IMG/VR virus record: IMGVR_UViG_3300009183_000139
Coordinates: 1-44,348 of that record
Strand: one strand, 5' to 3'
DNA from: a virus
Length of the DNA stretch: 44,348 nucleotides
The notes under the pieces are model-generated. The model ran no database searches. It was given only the letters and a program-made list of their open reading frames with translations, and was not told the DNA's origin. Shown in pieces: positions 1 to 8,157 of this stretch; position 1 is the first letter of the stretch, and each line of letters begins with the position of its first letter. Position numbers and translations under genes: made by a program.

Positions 1-98
1 AATATGCTGTCAACTGTTTTTTGTTTTTGTAAGTAGTTGGTGATGTAATCAAAATTGACCAGTGCATTGCTGAACCAGTCAGATGTGAATTGTGGCAT
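1..98 (-). CDS. Partial N-terminus, possible SAM methyltransferase
   Basis: A reading frame opens at an ATG at 98-96 and runs off the left edge, giving 32 visible residues. The ATG overlaps the TAA of the glutaredoxin gene (TAATG), so it is probably translated by coupling as the next gene of the nrd operon. The visible part begins MPQFTSDWFSNAL and is rich in aromatic residues. A DWFS motif followed by a short helix occurs at the N-terminus of phage class I methyltransferases just before the SAM-binding motif, but that motif would lie outside the window. The assignment is an inference; that it is a real gene is more secure. Confidence 0.45.
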   Translation of the reverse strand, partial: MPQFTSDWFSNALVNFDYITNYLQKQKTVDSI

Positions 99-319
99 TA
101 CATCAACCTTTGACGCAGTTCCTGAAATCCACCCACATACTCTTCATCCAAGAAGATCTGTGGCACTGATCGTGCAGTGGGCACTGACTCCAACAGTTGT
201 TCACGTGTCCAGTCTTGACTGATGTTGCGTACTTCATATTCTATGCCTTTCATTTCCAACAAGCCCTTGGCTTGTTCGCAGAAGGTGCATTGGTCTTTTG
301 ACCATACTATTGCTTTCAT
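98..319 (-). CDS. Glutaredoxin
   Basis: This 73-residue protein is a minimal glutaredoxin, a thiol-disulphide reductant. The CTFC active site is at residues 11-14 at the start of helix 1, and the cis-proline motif SVPQIFLD followed by a GG loop is near residues 51-65, all as expected for the fold. It probably re-reduces the C-terminal cysteines of the NrdA encoded in the same operon, the role T4 NrdC plays. Its ATG overlaps the stop codon of the upstream gene (ATGA) and its stop overlaps the next start (TAATG). An AAAGGAAA ribosome site lies about 8 nt before the start. At 73 aa it is at the short end of the family, but no core element is missing. Confidence 0.9.
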   Translation of the reverse strand: MKAIVWSKDQCTFCEQAKGLLEMKGIEYEVRNISQDWTREQLLESVPTARSVPQIFLDEEYVGGFQELRQRLM

Positions 320-543
320 TTTGTTTTTCCTTTGGAGTCTAGTTTAATAATACACGGTGAATCAATACGATCCGACATGGCTTTGACACCATCTGCCCAG
401 GTGTGCATTTTTGCTGACAACCAGTCTAAAAATTGCACTCGCAGACAGCGATTCTTTTCTTCAATGCGTTCAAACTTGCTCATTACATTGCGAATGTTTT
501 GAAAGTCTTCCGACTCTCGTATTGCAGGATTAGGTTTATACAT
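316..543 (-). CDS. Hypothetical small protein in nrd operon
   Basis: A 75-residue, charged, cytoplasmic-looking protein that I do not recognise. It has no signal peptide or membrane segment. The middle (EEKNRCLRVQFLDWLSAKMH) looks helical. It lies between nrdB and the glutaredoxin gene; its stop overlaps the glutaredoxin ATG by the ATGA arrangement and its own ATG is 9 bp after the nrdB stop, with an AAAGGAAAA ribosome site. The tight packing supports a real operon member. A role near ribonucleotide reduction is possible from position only. Confidence 0.7.
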   Translation of the reverse strand: MYKPNPAIRESEDFQNIRNVMSKFERIEEKNRCLRVQFLDWLSAKMHTWADGVKAMSDRIDSPCIIKLDSKGKTK

Positions 544-552
544 ATTTTCCTT

Positions 553-1656
553 TTATAAATTTGGTAATTCGTCGTAGTCTAACTGGTCAGACATCACGCC
601 AATAACATAGTTAGTTGATTCGTTCTCCTGCAAGGCAGTTTGTTTCTTGCTGGTGTCCACATGCTTCATAAACCAAGGAATGGGTGTGCTACGCGGTGCA
701 GGCTCCAAATACTTGACACCAATTTCTTTGAGTGCGCCCACTGCTGTGTAGTCCACAAAGTCCTTGAGAATGTTGGCATTGAGTCCAATCACAGGACCTT
801 TCTGGAACAAGTAGTCAGCCCAGGTCTTTTCCTCACAAATCACATCCAGGTACAACTGATATACTTCGGCTTCACATTCGGCCTTGGCAGCGGCAAAGCG
901 GGGATCTTCTTTGACCACTTGATTGATCATCCAAGCAGTCCAATCCCGGTGCAGGATTTCATCTTGCAGGATCAGGCTGATGATGTTGCCGTTACCAATA
1001 AAGATACGATTCTCAACCATGGCCAGGCTTGTGGCAAAGCTCACCATGAAGCGGAATGCTTCTAGTGCGTAACTGGCATTGAGTGCCAGCCAAATTGCCT
1101 TGATGTGTGCCTTTTCTGTCACGGACTCTGGATTGTTTTCTTTGTGGCAATTTATTCTGTGTAGTTCGTCGTAGTACTTGCCCACACTTGATGCCATGTC
1201 TACAATTTCTTTGGTGTCGTGAATGGTGTTGAACACATCCTTGGGCACGTTGTAGATATTGCGAATGATGTGACTGTATGAACGGCTATGGATGTTGGTT
1301 TCAAAGAAACTCCAGTTATACATCAGTGCTTCCAGTTCAGGAATGCCCACAACAGGAGTAAACACCTGTGCCGGGCCACGACCTTGCAAACTGTCCAAGG
1401 CTGTTTGGCGCAACAAGTTGCTGGTAAAGATGTGCCGCACAGTGTCTGACGCTTCCTTGAAGTCGTTGGCATCTTTGGTTAGCGATACTTCTTCAGGGAT
1501 CCAAAAGAAGCCACGTGCCTCTTGCTCAAATTTCACAAGTTTGTTGTACTTGACTTCTTCAAAGCGTTGGATGGTGACAGGTCCTGCAGGGTCAAGAAAC
1601 ATCTTGCGATGAAGATAATCAGTTTTGGTGGTAAGATTGTATTGTGCTTGGCTCAT
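553..1656 (-). CDS. nrdB: Ribonucleotide reductase class Ia, beta subunit
   Basis: This 367-residue protein is the radical-generating R2 subunit, which makes the tyrosyl radical passed to NrdA for dNTP synthesis. Visible features are the TALDSLQGR helix (first metal ligand), the HSRSY motif whose tyrosine matches the radical Tyr122 of E. coli, the ALEAFRFMVSFA helix (ligand Glu) and DEILH (Glu and His ligands). The C-terminal tail ends DQLDYDELPNL, acidic with a conserved-type tyrosine as needed to dock on R1. The Glu before the HSRSY motif is four residues from its histidine (ETNIH) instead of the three of E. coli NrdB (ETIH). The ATG at 1656 is preceded by AAAGGA and overlaps the upstream stop. 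Confidence 0.96.
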   Translation of the reverse strand: MSQAQYNLTTKTDYLHRKMFLDPAGPVTIQRFEEVKYNKLVKFEQEARGFFWIPEEVSLTKDANDFKEASDTVRHIFTSNLLRQTALDSLQGRGPAQVFTPVVGIPELEALMYNWSFFETNIHSRSYSHIIRNIYNVPKDVFNTIHDTKEIVDMASSVGKYYDELHRINCHKENNPESVTEKAHIKAIWLALNASYALEAFRFMVSFATSLAMVENRIFIGNGNIISLILQDEILHRDWTAWMINQVVKEDPRFAAAKAECEAEVYQLYLDVICEEKTWADYLFQKGPVIGLNANILKDFVDYTAVGALKEIGVKYLEPAPRSTPIPWFMKHVDTSKKQTALQENESTNYVIGVMSDQLDYDELPNL

Positions 1657-2567
1657 GTTTTTTCCTTTATTTTATATGAGATTTTTCCTGTACGGAAATC
1701 ATGTTCTACTGTGACTCTACTGTTGGGAGCATTTATCACAGCAGGGTTGGCTGGTGGTTTCCAATGCCCTGTGTCCAGGTAAAGACAGTTGCTGCCGTGT
1801 TGCATGCCGGCTCTGGGCACAATCAACACTGGTTGATCACTTGTGTCAACTTGCAATTCATGAACAGGTATATCCACAAAAGCTGCGTTGGCATCAACTG
1901 TGTATCTTCCAACACAGGTGCTGTTGGTGATCCAGTCTAGGTAGGTCAGCCCAGGAGTCAGTTGGTTTACTCCTGTGGGCAACACTGTTTTTGATTTGAT
2001 ACTTTTTTTGTATTTTTTTGACAGCAACAGGTTGATGTATGACACAAACCGAGATTCAACATCCACACCTGGAGAAAAATAATTTTCTTCATATGATTGC
2101 GTCAAACTGCTGGCAACATCTACAGATATTGGGATAGCATGTATTTCTAAAAAATACTCACCTGGTAAAAATCGTTGGCCAGGCTGCCTAGGCAAACTGT
2201 TGTAAAGGCCTTCGCCCCAGATATTGTCGTCCACAGTTTCTGTGAAAATTACTGGTCGAGCATGCTCACAAGAGTGATCATAGCGTTGATTGATCAGTGT
2301 GATGCGGTCTTGCAGACTGAGTAGTTTGATCATTTCACTACCCAGTTGATAACGATCCGGATCTGACTCATAGGCCACAATACTACGGGCACCGTGCTTC
2401 AAGGCCAGCATACTCAGTAGTCCTGTACCAAATCCAATTTCCACACAGTCTTGGTCTTGAACTTCGGTCAGTACATGATCGTAGAAATGGTTACGGGCAA
2501 CATCATTCAGCATGGAGAGATATACCCCATCGTGATTTTTAAAGTCCACGCGATCTAAAAAGTCCAT
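1653..2567 (-). CDS. SAM-dependent methyltransferase, PRMT-like
   Basis: This 304-residue protein has a Rossmann methyltransferase core in its first half: motif I VEIGFGTGLLSMLALKHGA at about residues 42-60, followed by an acidic end of strand 2 (VAYESDPDRYQ). A TETVDDNIWGEG segment occupies the place of the double-E loop of protein arginine methyltransferases, and the C-terminal half looks like the beta-barrel of that family. The substrate is unknown; protein methylation is an inference from layout. It sits between nrdA and nrdB, overlaps the nrdB start by ATGA, and begins 2 bp after the nrdA stop, so all three are probably co-translated. Confidence 0.75.
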   Translation of the reverse strand: MDFLDRVDFKNHDGVYLSMLNDVARNHFYDHVLTEVQDQDCVEIGFGTGLLSMLALKHGARSIVAYESDPDRYQLGSEMIKLLSLQDRITLINQRYDHSCEHARPVIFTETVDDNIWGEGLYNSLPRQPGQRFLPGEYFLEIHAIPISVDVASSLTQSYEENYFSPGVDVESRFVSYINLLLSKKYKKSIKSKTVLPTGVNQLTPGLTYLDWITNSTCVGRYTVDANAAFVDIPVHELQVDTSDQPVLIVPRAGMQHGSNCLYLDTGHWKPPANPAVINAPNSRVTVEHDFRTGKISYKIKEKT

Positions 2568-2569
2568 GA

Positions 2570-4891
2570 TTACAGTTTACAGCTTTCGCAGTCTTCCGCT
2601 GCATCAAAGTCTATTGCTTCCAGCGGTGCTGTTTCCTTTTCTGCTCTAGAACCCTGCTTGTTGATTAGACTGTAATAGAATGTCTTGATGCCCCAGTGAT
2701 GTGCCTGCATCAAGTTCTTGGCAATCAAGGTGGTGGGCACTTTGCGATCTGGCCAGTGTGCAGGATTGTAGAATGTGTTGGTTGAAATTGACTGATCAAT
2801 GTAGGCTGCCAACACAGCGGCTGTTTTCAAATAGCCAATGCAATCTTGTTGTGCCCACATCAATTGATATCGGTTCTTGAGTCTGTGATACTCGGGTACG
2901 ACCTGTGTGAGGCTGCCTGCTTTGGATTCTTTTACACTGATCAAGCTCATGGGCATTTCAATACCATTGGTTGAGTTGATCACCACACTTGAACTTTCAA
3001 CCGGTGCCACTGCCATTAGTGTGGCGTTGCGCACACCGTAGGCTCGCATGTTGCCACGCAGGGTATTCCAGTCCAGCGCAGGATCAGGTGTGAAGTCTGT
3101 GAGTTCATTCACACCTCTGGCACGTAGTTCCCAAGGGAAGATGCCTTGTCCGTAGCGTGTCTTATCACTGTCTTGGCAACGACCACGTTCCCGGGCCAGT
3201 TCTACTGTGGCTTCGGTCAAGTAGTAGGCTTGATGCTCCATCCACGTCTTGACTTCAGCCAAGGCGTCTCGTTCTCCGTATTTGAGACTGCGTTTGGCGT
3301 GCCAGTAGGCAAGGTTGGTGATTCCGATACCCAAGGGCTGGATCTCGTCGTTGGATAGTTGAGACTGGATGGAGAGAAAGTCTTGATAGTCAAGAATGTT
3401 ACACAGGCTACGCTGAAGTATACGACAAGCACGGCGCATGTCTTCTGGATTACGGAACGCACCCCAGTTGATTGAGCCCAGTGTGCAAAGAGCGATACGA
3501 CCATCACGGTCATCCAGACGTTTAAAGGGTTTAGTAGGAAGAAGAATTTCACAGCAAAGGTTACTCTGGTAAATGGTATGATATTCAGGATCAAATGGTC
3601 CTTGGCTCATGACATTGTCAATGAACACTAGATAGATACGTCCAGTATCGGTTCGTTCCTTGAGAATACCACTTTTGAAAACTTCCTCCGCAGCCATCGT
3701 TTTCTTACGGAGGCCGGGCGCTTTTTCATATTTGACATAAAGTTCTTCAAAGCGAGCGGTATCTTGATAAAATGCTTCATAAAGGTCAGGTACTTGGTTA
3801 GGATCAAAGAATGTGATGTTTTCTTTGTTCTTGAAACGTCTCCAAAAGAACGCACTCAGCACAACACCATAGTCCATGTGTCGCACACGAGTTTCTTCTG
3901 TGCCTTGATTGTTTTTCAGCACAATGAGATCATCAAACTGCAGGTGCCATATGGGATAGAACACAGTGGCCGATGCATTGCGAATACCGCCTTGTGAACA
4001 CGAGCGCAGGTCACCAAACCATTTCTTCAAGAATGGTATCATGCCTGTGTGCATGATCTCACCGCCGCGAATAGGTGATCCCAAGGGACGCAGTCGTCCA
4101 ATCTCTAAACCAATGCCAGCACGTTTGCTGGCATACTTGGCCATCATCTCACCGCTGGCAAATATACTATCGAGGTCATCATCGGATCGGATAAGAACAC
4201 AACTGCTAAATTGCTTAGTAGGAGTACCAAGGCCAGCAAGCACAGGAGTTGCCAAAGTGAAAAGCCCATCACTTGCGGCAGTGTAATACTCTTTGATATA
4301 ACGCATGCGAGCTGTGTTAGGTTCTTCTTTATGGAAAACAGTGGCCGCTGCCACCATGTATCTAACTTGCGGAGTTTCATATGTTTGTCCTGTTGATCGA
4401 TTCTTCACTAGGTATTTTTCAATCAGTTGTTCCACTGCGGCATAACTGTAACTTTCGTCCTTGGCATGATCAATCATGTCTTGCATGCGGTTCCAGTCAT
4501 CTTCTGAGTACCATTCTAAGAGTTCAGGAGTGTACAGGCCAGTGGCCACGTTGGTCTTTACAATGTCATACAAGTGAGGAGGATCGTATAAACCGTACAC
4601 ATCTTTGCGTAGCATTGATAAACGTTGTTTACCCGCCACGTACTGATAGTTGGTGTGCCCCACATCCGGATTTGATTCCACGTCAATCAAGTCCACAATG
4701 GCACGTAAGGTAATACCGTCAATCTCTTTGGTGGTAATACCATCATAAAAGTGCAACTGTGCCTTGATTTCCACCATGCTCTGACTTACGTCTGCTATGC
4801 CTGCGCATACTTTGGCAATTTGAGTTTGCCATTTCTCCAATGCCAGCGGCTCACGAAGGCCACTGCGCTTTACAACTGTAATGCTTTTCAT
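2570..4891 (-). CDS. nrdA: Ribonucleotide reductase class Ia, alpha subunit
   Basis: This 773-residue protein is the catalytic R1 subunit reducing ribonucleoside diphosphates. The N-terminus (about residues 1-90) is an ATP-cone-like regulatory domain. Catalytic elements are visible: FSSCVLI (first redox cysteine), SNLCCEI (Asn, thiyl Cys and Glu of the active site), ALCTLGS (second redox cysteine), KTFYYS (the tyrosine pair of the radical pathway) and the C-terminal CESCKL tail (CxxC) that glutaredoxin or thioredoxin re-reduces. Length matches the family. An AGGAAGAG ribosome site precedes the ATG. No intein or intron interrupts the gene, although phage nrd genes often carry them. Confidence 0.97.
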   Translation of the reverse strand: MKSITVVKRSGLREPLALEKWQTQIAKVCAGIADVSQSMVEIKAQLHFYDGITTKEIDGITLRAIVDLIDVESNPDVGHTNYQYVAGKQRLSMLRKDVYGLYDPPHLYDIVKTNVATGLYTPELLEWYSEDDWNRMQDMIDHAKDESYSYAAVEQLIEKYLVKNRSTGQTYETPQVRYMVAAATVFHKEEPNTARMRYIKEYYTAASDGLFTLATPVLAGLGTPTKQFSSCVLIRSDDDLDSIFASGEMMAKYASKRAGIGLEIGRLRPLGSPIRGGEIMHTGMIPFLKKWFGDLRSCSQGGIRNASATVFYPIWHLQFDDLIVLKNNQGTEETRVRHMDYGVVLSAFFWRRFKNKENITFFDPNQVPDLYEAFYQDTARFEELYVKYEKAPGLRKKTMAAEEVFKSGILKERTDTGRIYLVFIDNVMSQGPFDPEYHTIYQSNLCCEILLPTKPFKRLDDRDGRIALCTLGSINWGAFRNPEDMRRACRILQRSLCNILDYQDFLSIQSQLSNDEIQPLGIGITNLAYWHAKRSLKYGERDALAEVKTWMEHQAYYLTEATVELARERGRCQDSDKTRYGQGIFPWELRARGVNELTDFTPDPALDWNTLRGNMRAYGVRNATLMAVAPVESSSVVINSTNGIEMPMSLISVKESKAGSLTQVVPEYHRLKNRYQLMWAQQDCIGYLKTAAVLAAYIDQSISTNTFYNPAHWPDRKVPTTLIAKNLMQAHHWGIKTFYYSLINKQGSRAEKETAPLEAIDFDAAEDCESCKL

Positions 4892-4897
4892 CTCTTC

Positions 4898-5323
4898 CTA
4901 ACGAATTTTTTGTTTTATTTCTTCTTGATTGACACGCCGTCTGGGTTTTGACTTCTCCAGGCTGATATTTAACACTTGATCTGGGTCCCAATTCAATATA
5001 TATTTCTCATGGTCAACTAGGACTAAATTGTCCCCCAAATACTCAATCATGCAGACATCCTGCAGATCTTCACGATCCAACATTGCTATAGTATACAGGA
5101 TTCCCAGCCCTCGCGCAAGTGGACAATACATGTTGTCACTCAATAACTGCCAAGGATCCGGCCAGTCTGCCTGATCATCCCAGTGCAAATGGTAAGCGCA
5201 CCAGGGTGCCCGAAACCACCAGCGATTGATGGTGGACACTGTGGCGTCCACTGTGGTGGTTTGACATTGTTGTCTCAGCTGATTCCAAGACTCTAGCCTT
5301 TCGGCAAAACTAACAGGCCACAT
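4898..5323 (-). CDS. Hypothetical protein
   Basis: A 141-residue protein of unknown function, unusually rich in tryptophan (for example RWWFRAPWCAYHLHWDDQADWPDPW near residues 34-58). No signal peptide or membrane helix is present. It fills the space between the tail-fibre gene and nrdA, starting 9 bp after the fibre stop and ending 6 bp before the nrdA ATG. The basic C-terminus (SLEKSKPRRRVNQEEIKQKIR) could bind nucleic acid, but nothing specific supports that. The tight spacing argues that it is real. Confidence 0.6.
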   Translation of the reverse strand: MWPVSFAERLESWNQLRQQCQTTTVDATVSTINRWWFRAPWCAYHLHWDDQADWPDPWQLLSDNMYCPLARGLGILYTIAMLDREDLQDVCMIEYLGDNLVLVDHEKYILNWDPDQVLNISLEKSKPRRRVNQEEIKQKIR

Positions 5324-5332
5324 AAGATGCGA

Positions 5333-7084
5333 TTAAGAGCTTGGTCCTAGGTAGGTAATACTGTAGTAAATCAAACCAGATGGTCTAGTGCTGCTTGAGG
5401 TATATGTGACTGTGATTGTTGTGCCCACATCAGTCACAGCCAAACTAACGTCTGGGTCTGAATTTTGCACAAAGTCATCGCTGTAGCTCAATCCATCTCC
5501 TGCTGAATCGTCAGCATCATTGACCACTGTGAGTGTACCAGTTCTCACTGATGTTTCTCTCACAATTGTGTAATCCATTCTGAATGCTTTGATGTACACT
5601 GAGCTTTGATTGAACAATGTTGCACCACTGGCTCCCACATCCAGCGTGGCCTGAACACCAGTGTTTCTAACATAGCTTCCCAGTTGCGATCTTACTGCAC
5701 TGTCAACACCAATACTGGCAGGAATAGTTGAAGTGACCGAATTGTATAATTTTATTCTAGGATACACCACAGACTGAGTGGTACTGCGCTGAAACATGTC
5801 ACCGACGCTGATATTGTTGTCTGCATCAATACTGATAATTGCACTGGCAGGGATACTCACACCATTGAAGTGATTGCCTACGTCATAAAAAATATTATAT
5901 CCTGTGGCATTCAAACTCACATTGTTGATCACAACACCTTCCACATACACAGTGTCAAATTCATTGTGTAATACTTTGAATCCAGTGGCTCCACCATTGA
6001 CAGGACTGGTACCACCTAGTACTACGCCTTGATACAATGTGTCAAATCTACTGTTGCTGATCACTGCACCTTTGATCTGTTGATCAGTGTTGGTGCCGTA
6101 TGTGAACCCAGAAAATCTACAGTTGGTCCAATTGATTTGAGTACATGGCAAACTGGTGGTGCTGGCCCAGCGAATGGCCGCAATATCATCCGCCGCAGTA
6201 GTAAGATCACCGGTGTCAAGTGGACCCAGTAAATCCATGCTGTCAAAGTCACAATGAGTGGCATTTTCAATCAGTACAGCATTGATCATCTGATCAGAAC
6301 TGATACCTATACCACTCATTTGAATATTTGTGGGTGCTGTGGCACCATTGGTGCCAATGTTTACTCCAGTTTGTTGCAGACTATCTGCTGTTCTTACCAC
6401 ATAACTGGGCAACGATTCAGCAACCCAGTAACTGGCATTGGTAATTGCAATACCAGTAGCTGGCACAATGGCCAGACTACGATAGTAAGTGCTGGTACTG
6501 GTATAATACACCAATACACCTTGTGCATAACCAGTGTTGGCTGCCCAATTTTGTACTGAAAAATTGATAATTGAACTGTTGGCTCCTTCGCCATACAGCC
6601 TAGCCCAGGTGGGAACAAGAATGGTATCAGTTACTATGTATTTGCCAGCTGGAAAAAACAAACTGCGTCTAATTTGTGTGTTGGTTTGTACACAGTACAA
6701 TTGAAACAATGCACGATTGATAGCATCTGTGTCATCGGTTACCCCATCACCAACAGCGCCAAAGTCTGTGACCACTGCGTAGCTGTCTAGTCTGCTTTGA
6801 ATACTCTGTGTGACTGGTGTGCCTGATGTGGCACCAGTTTGCACGGTGTATCCAGCAGCATCTCCTCGGTAGGTGTATTGCCCGGCAAAACTCAAAATGT
6901 CTGAGAATTCTGTGAGCACTTCGGTGTTGCCCACAACCGGGGCACCGTCGGCCAGTTCGCCATTGCCAATGAACAGTCTACGTTCATCTATGGCCCAGCC
7001 CAATTCAGCGCCAGCCAAGGGCTGGGGCAGGTCTTCTAATAGGCCCTTGCGGGAGGTGATTCTTGAAACTTGTACAATTGCCAC
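5333..7084 (-). CDS. Tail fibre or tailspike, pectate-lyase-like beta-helix
   Basis: This 583-residue protein has an N-terminal attachment-type segment (residues 1-60, with RRLFIGNGE), resembling the N-terminal domain of phage hyaluronidase-like and tropism-determinant proteins. A right-handed beta-helix follows, starting at TDFGAVGDGVTDDTDAINRA near residue 107, the hallmark of pectate-lyase-like tailspikes. The rest is repetitive, Asn/Thr/Ser-rich beta structure with a short C-terminal sandwich. It probably binds or cleaves a host surface glycan; catalytic residues cannot be assigned. The start is GTG at 7084, supported by AAGGAA eight bases upstream and a late-type GCTAAATA box at 7109-7116. 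Confidence 0.88.
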   Translation of the reverse strand: MAIVQVSRITSRKGLLEDLPQPLAGAELGWAIDERRLFIGNGELADGAPVVGNTEVLTEFSDILSFAGQYTYRGDAAGYTVQTGATSGTPVTQSIQSRLDSYAVVTDFGAVGDGVTDDTDAINRALFQLYCVQTNTQIRRSLFFPAGKYIVTDTILVPTWARLYGEGANSSIINFSVQNWAANTGYAQGVLVYYTSTSTYYRSLAIVPATGIAITNASYWVAESLPSYVVRTADSLQQTGVNIGTNGATAPTNIQMSGIGISSDQMINAVLIENATHCDFDSMDLLGPLDTGDLTTAADDIAAIRWASTTSLPCTQINWTNCRFSGFTYGTNTDQQIKGAVISNSRFDTLYQGVVLGGTSPVNGGATGFKVLHNEFDTVYVEGVVINNVSLNATGYNIFYDVGNHFNGVSIPASAIISIDADNNISVGDMFQRSTTQSVVYPRIKLYNSVTSTIPASIGVDSAVRSQLGSYVRNTGVQATLDVGASGATLFNQSSVYIKAFRMDYTIVRETSVRTGTLTVVNDADDSAGDGLSYSDDFVQNSDPDVSLAVTDVGTTITVTYTSSSTRPSGLIYYSITYLGPSS

Positions 7085-7103
7085 AGTGTGATTCCTTGAG
7101 GTA

Positions 7104-7820
7104 TCACATATTTAGCAAGTAATACTGTTCGACCTTTTTCCACCACAAGTCACGATACCGATCAAACTCTTGCCCTTCCAGTACAAATTCCTGGTACTCA
7201 GGTGGAGAAATCATGTTCATTTGTTCGTCTAGGGTGGGTTTGACACACATCAAAACCACGCCTTTTCGGATGTTTGTGCCATGCAGTTCGTTGTGTGCTT
7301 CGGCATAGGCGCATAGCTGCACAAAGTAATCATCAATCCACTCGCGCTTTTTGGGCTTGTTGGTCTGCTTGTAATCTAATATAGCTTCTTCGTTTAAATG
7401 TATGCCCGCGCCATCTGTTGTGCCTGCGTACACCTTGGGGAAATACAGAGGAACTTCTATACCCCAAAACTCTGAAACATTCTTCAATCCGTGTTCCACA
7501 ACTTTTTGCGCCATAGCATGACTGGCCCAGGAAAACGGATTTGTGCCCCGATCTTTTATTGCACCGTCTCGAACATACTGTTCAAGATATGTGTGCATGC
7601 GTGTGCCACGATTGGCAGCTTCTGTTGTGATTTGTTGTGCCTGTTCATGTCCTACTCTATTACGCCAGTTCTGCAGAGCTTTCTTACTTTCTTCACTTTT
7701 GGTGGCATCAAGTATTGTGGTCACTGACGGTAATCGGTTGCCATCTGGTGTGGCATACAGTCTGCGGCCGTTGACGTTTTCCCGTGGTATGGCTTGATAG
7801 TTAAATTTTGGATTGTACAA
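7104..7820 (-). CDS. PD-(D/E)XK exonuclease, RecB/MGME1-like
   Basis: This 238-residue protein looks like a phage exonuclease of the RecB/Cas4/MGME1 type. An N-terminal LPSVTTILD motif is followed by NRGTRMHTYLEQY (helix with the metal-binding His) and the nuclease core TTDGAGIHLNEEAILDYKQTN, in which D at GxTDG and the D-Y-K triad give the PD-(D/E)XK site, then a downstream QLCAYAEA helix. It lacks the four-cysteine Fe-S cluster of Cas4, so it need not use the neighbouring Fe-S genes. The only plausible start is TTG at 7820, two bases after the IscA stop. A role in recombination or host DNA degradation is inferred. Confidence 0.8.
   Translation of the reverse strand: MYNPKFNYQAIPRENVNGRRLYATPDGNRLPSVTTILDATKSEESKKALQNWRNRVGHEQAQQITTEAANRGTRMHTYLEQYVRDGAIKDRGTNPFSWASHAMAQKVVEHGLKNVSEFWGIEVPLYFPKVYAGTTDGAGIHLNEEAILDYKQTNKPKKREWIDDYFVQLCAYAEAHNELHGTNIRKGVVLMCVKPTLDEQMNMISPPEYQEFVLEGQEFDRYRDLWWKKVEQYYLLNM
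7109..7116 (-). promoter_or_regulatory. Putative T4-type late promoter box
   Basis: The minus strand reads GCTAAATA 24 nt before the GTG start of the tail-fibre gene. The same octamer occurs 20-24 nt before two other late genes (boxes at 11560-11567 and 17001-17008). It departs from the T4 consensus TATAAATA at two positions, so the recurrence and spacing are the main support. Confidence 0.5.
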
Positions 7821-7822
7821 TG

Positions 7823-8146
7823 TTAAACTCTAAAACTTTCTCCACAACCGCAGCGGTCGCGTTCGTTGGGGTTGCTGAACTCAAAGCCTTCGTTGAGGCC
7901 TTGACGCACATAATCTACTTGTGTGCCACGCAAGTAGACATCATGTTTTTTGTCAACTATAACACAAAAATTTGGTTGAGCATAGTTTATGGTACTGTCA
8001 TCAGCACAGTATTCTTTCACGTATTCTAACACATAAGCCAGCCCTGAGCAACCGGTAGTTTTTACACCCAGTCGTATGCCGGCATAGCCTTTGGTTGTTA
8101 CCAATTTTTGTATTTTAGATTGTGCTTGATCAGTTATGGTTATCAT
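7823..8146 (-). CDS. iscA: A-type Fe-S cluster carrier, IscA/HesB family
   Basis: This 107-residue protein carries or inserts iron-sulphur clusters into target proteins. The three cluster-binding cysteines are in place: C33 in TTGCSGLAYVL and C99 and C101 in the CGCGESF tail. The length equals that of E. coli IscA. It lies between the radical SAM gene and the exonuclease gene. HesB-like genes are known in marine phages; what is unusual here is the pairing with an IscU-type scaffold and a client-type enzyme. An alternative name is ErpA- or SufA-like, since the family cannot be subdivided reliably by eye. Confidence 0.92.
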   Translation of the reverse strand: MITITDQAQSKIQKLVTTKGYAGIRLGVKTTGCSGLAYVLEYVKEYCADDSTINYAQPNFCVIVDKKHDVYLRGTQVDYVRQGLNEGFEFSNPNERDRCGCGESFRV

Positions 8147-8157
8147 GTTAGTATTTA

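Noticed and set aside
7104-7820. Exonuclease as Cas4
   Set aside because: The four cluster cysteines are missing and no CRISPR elements are present.
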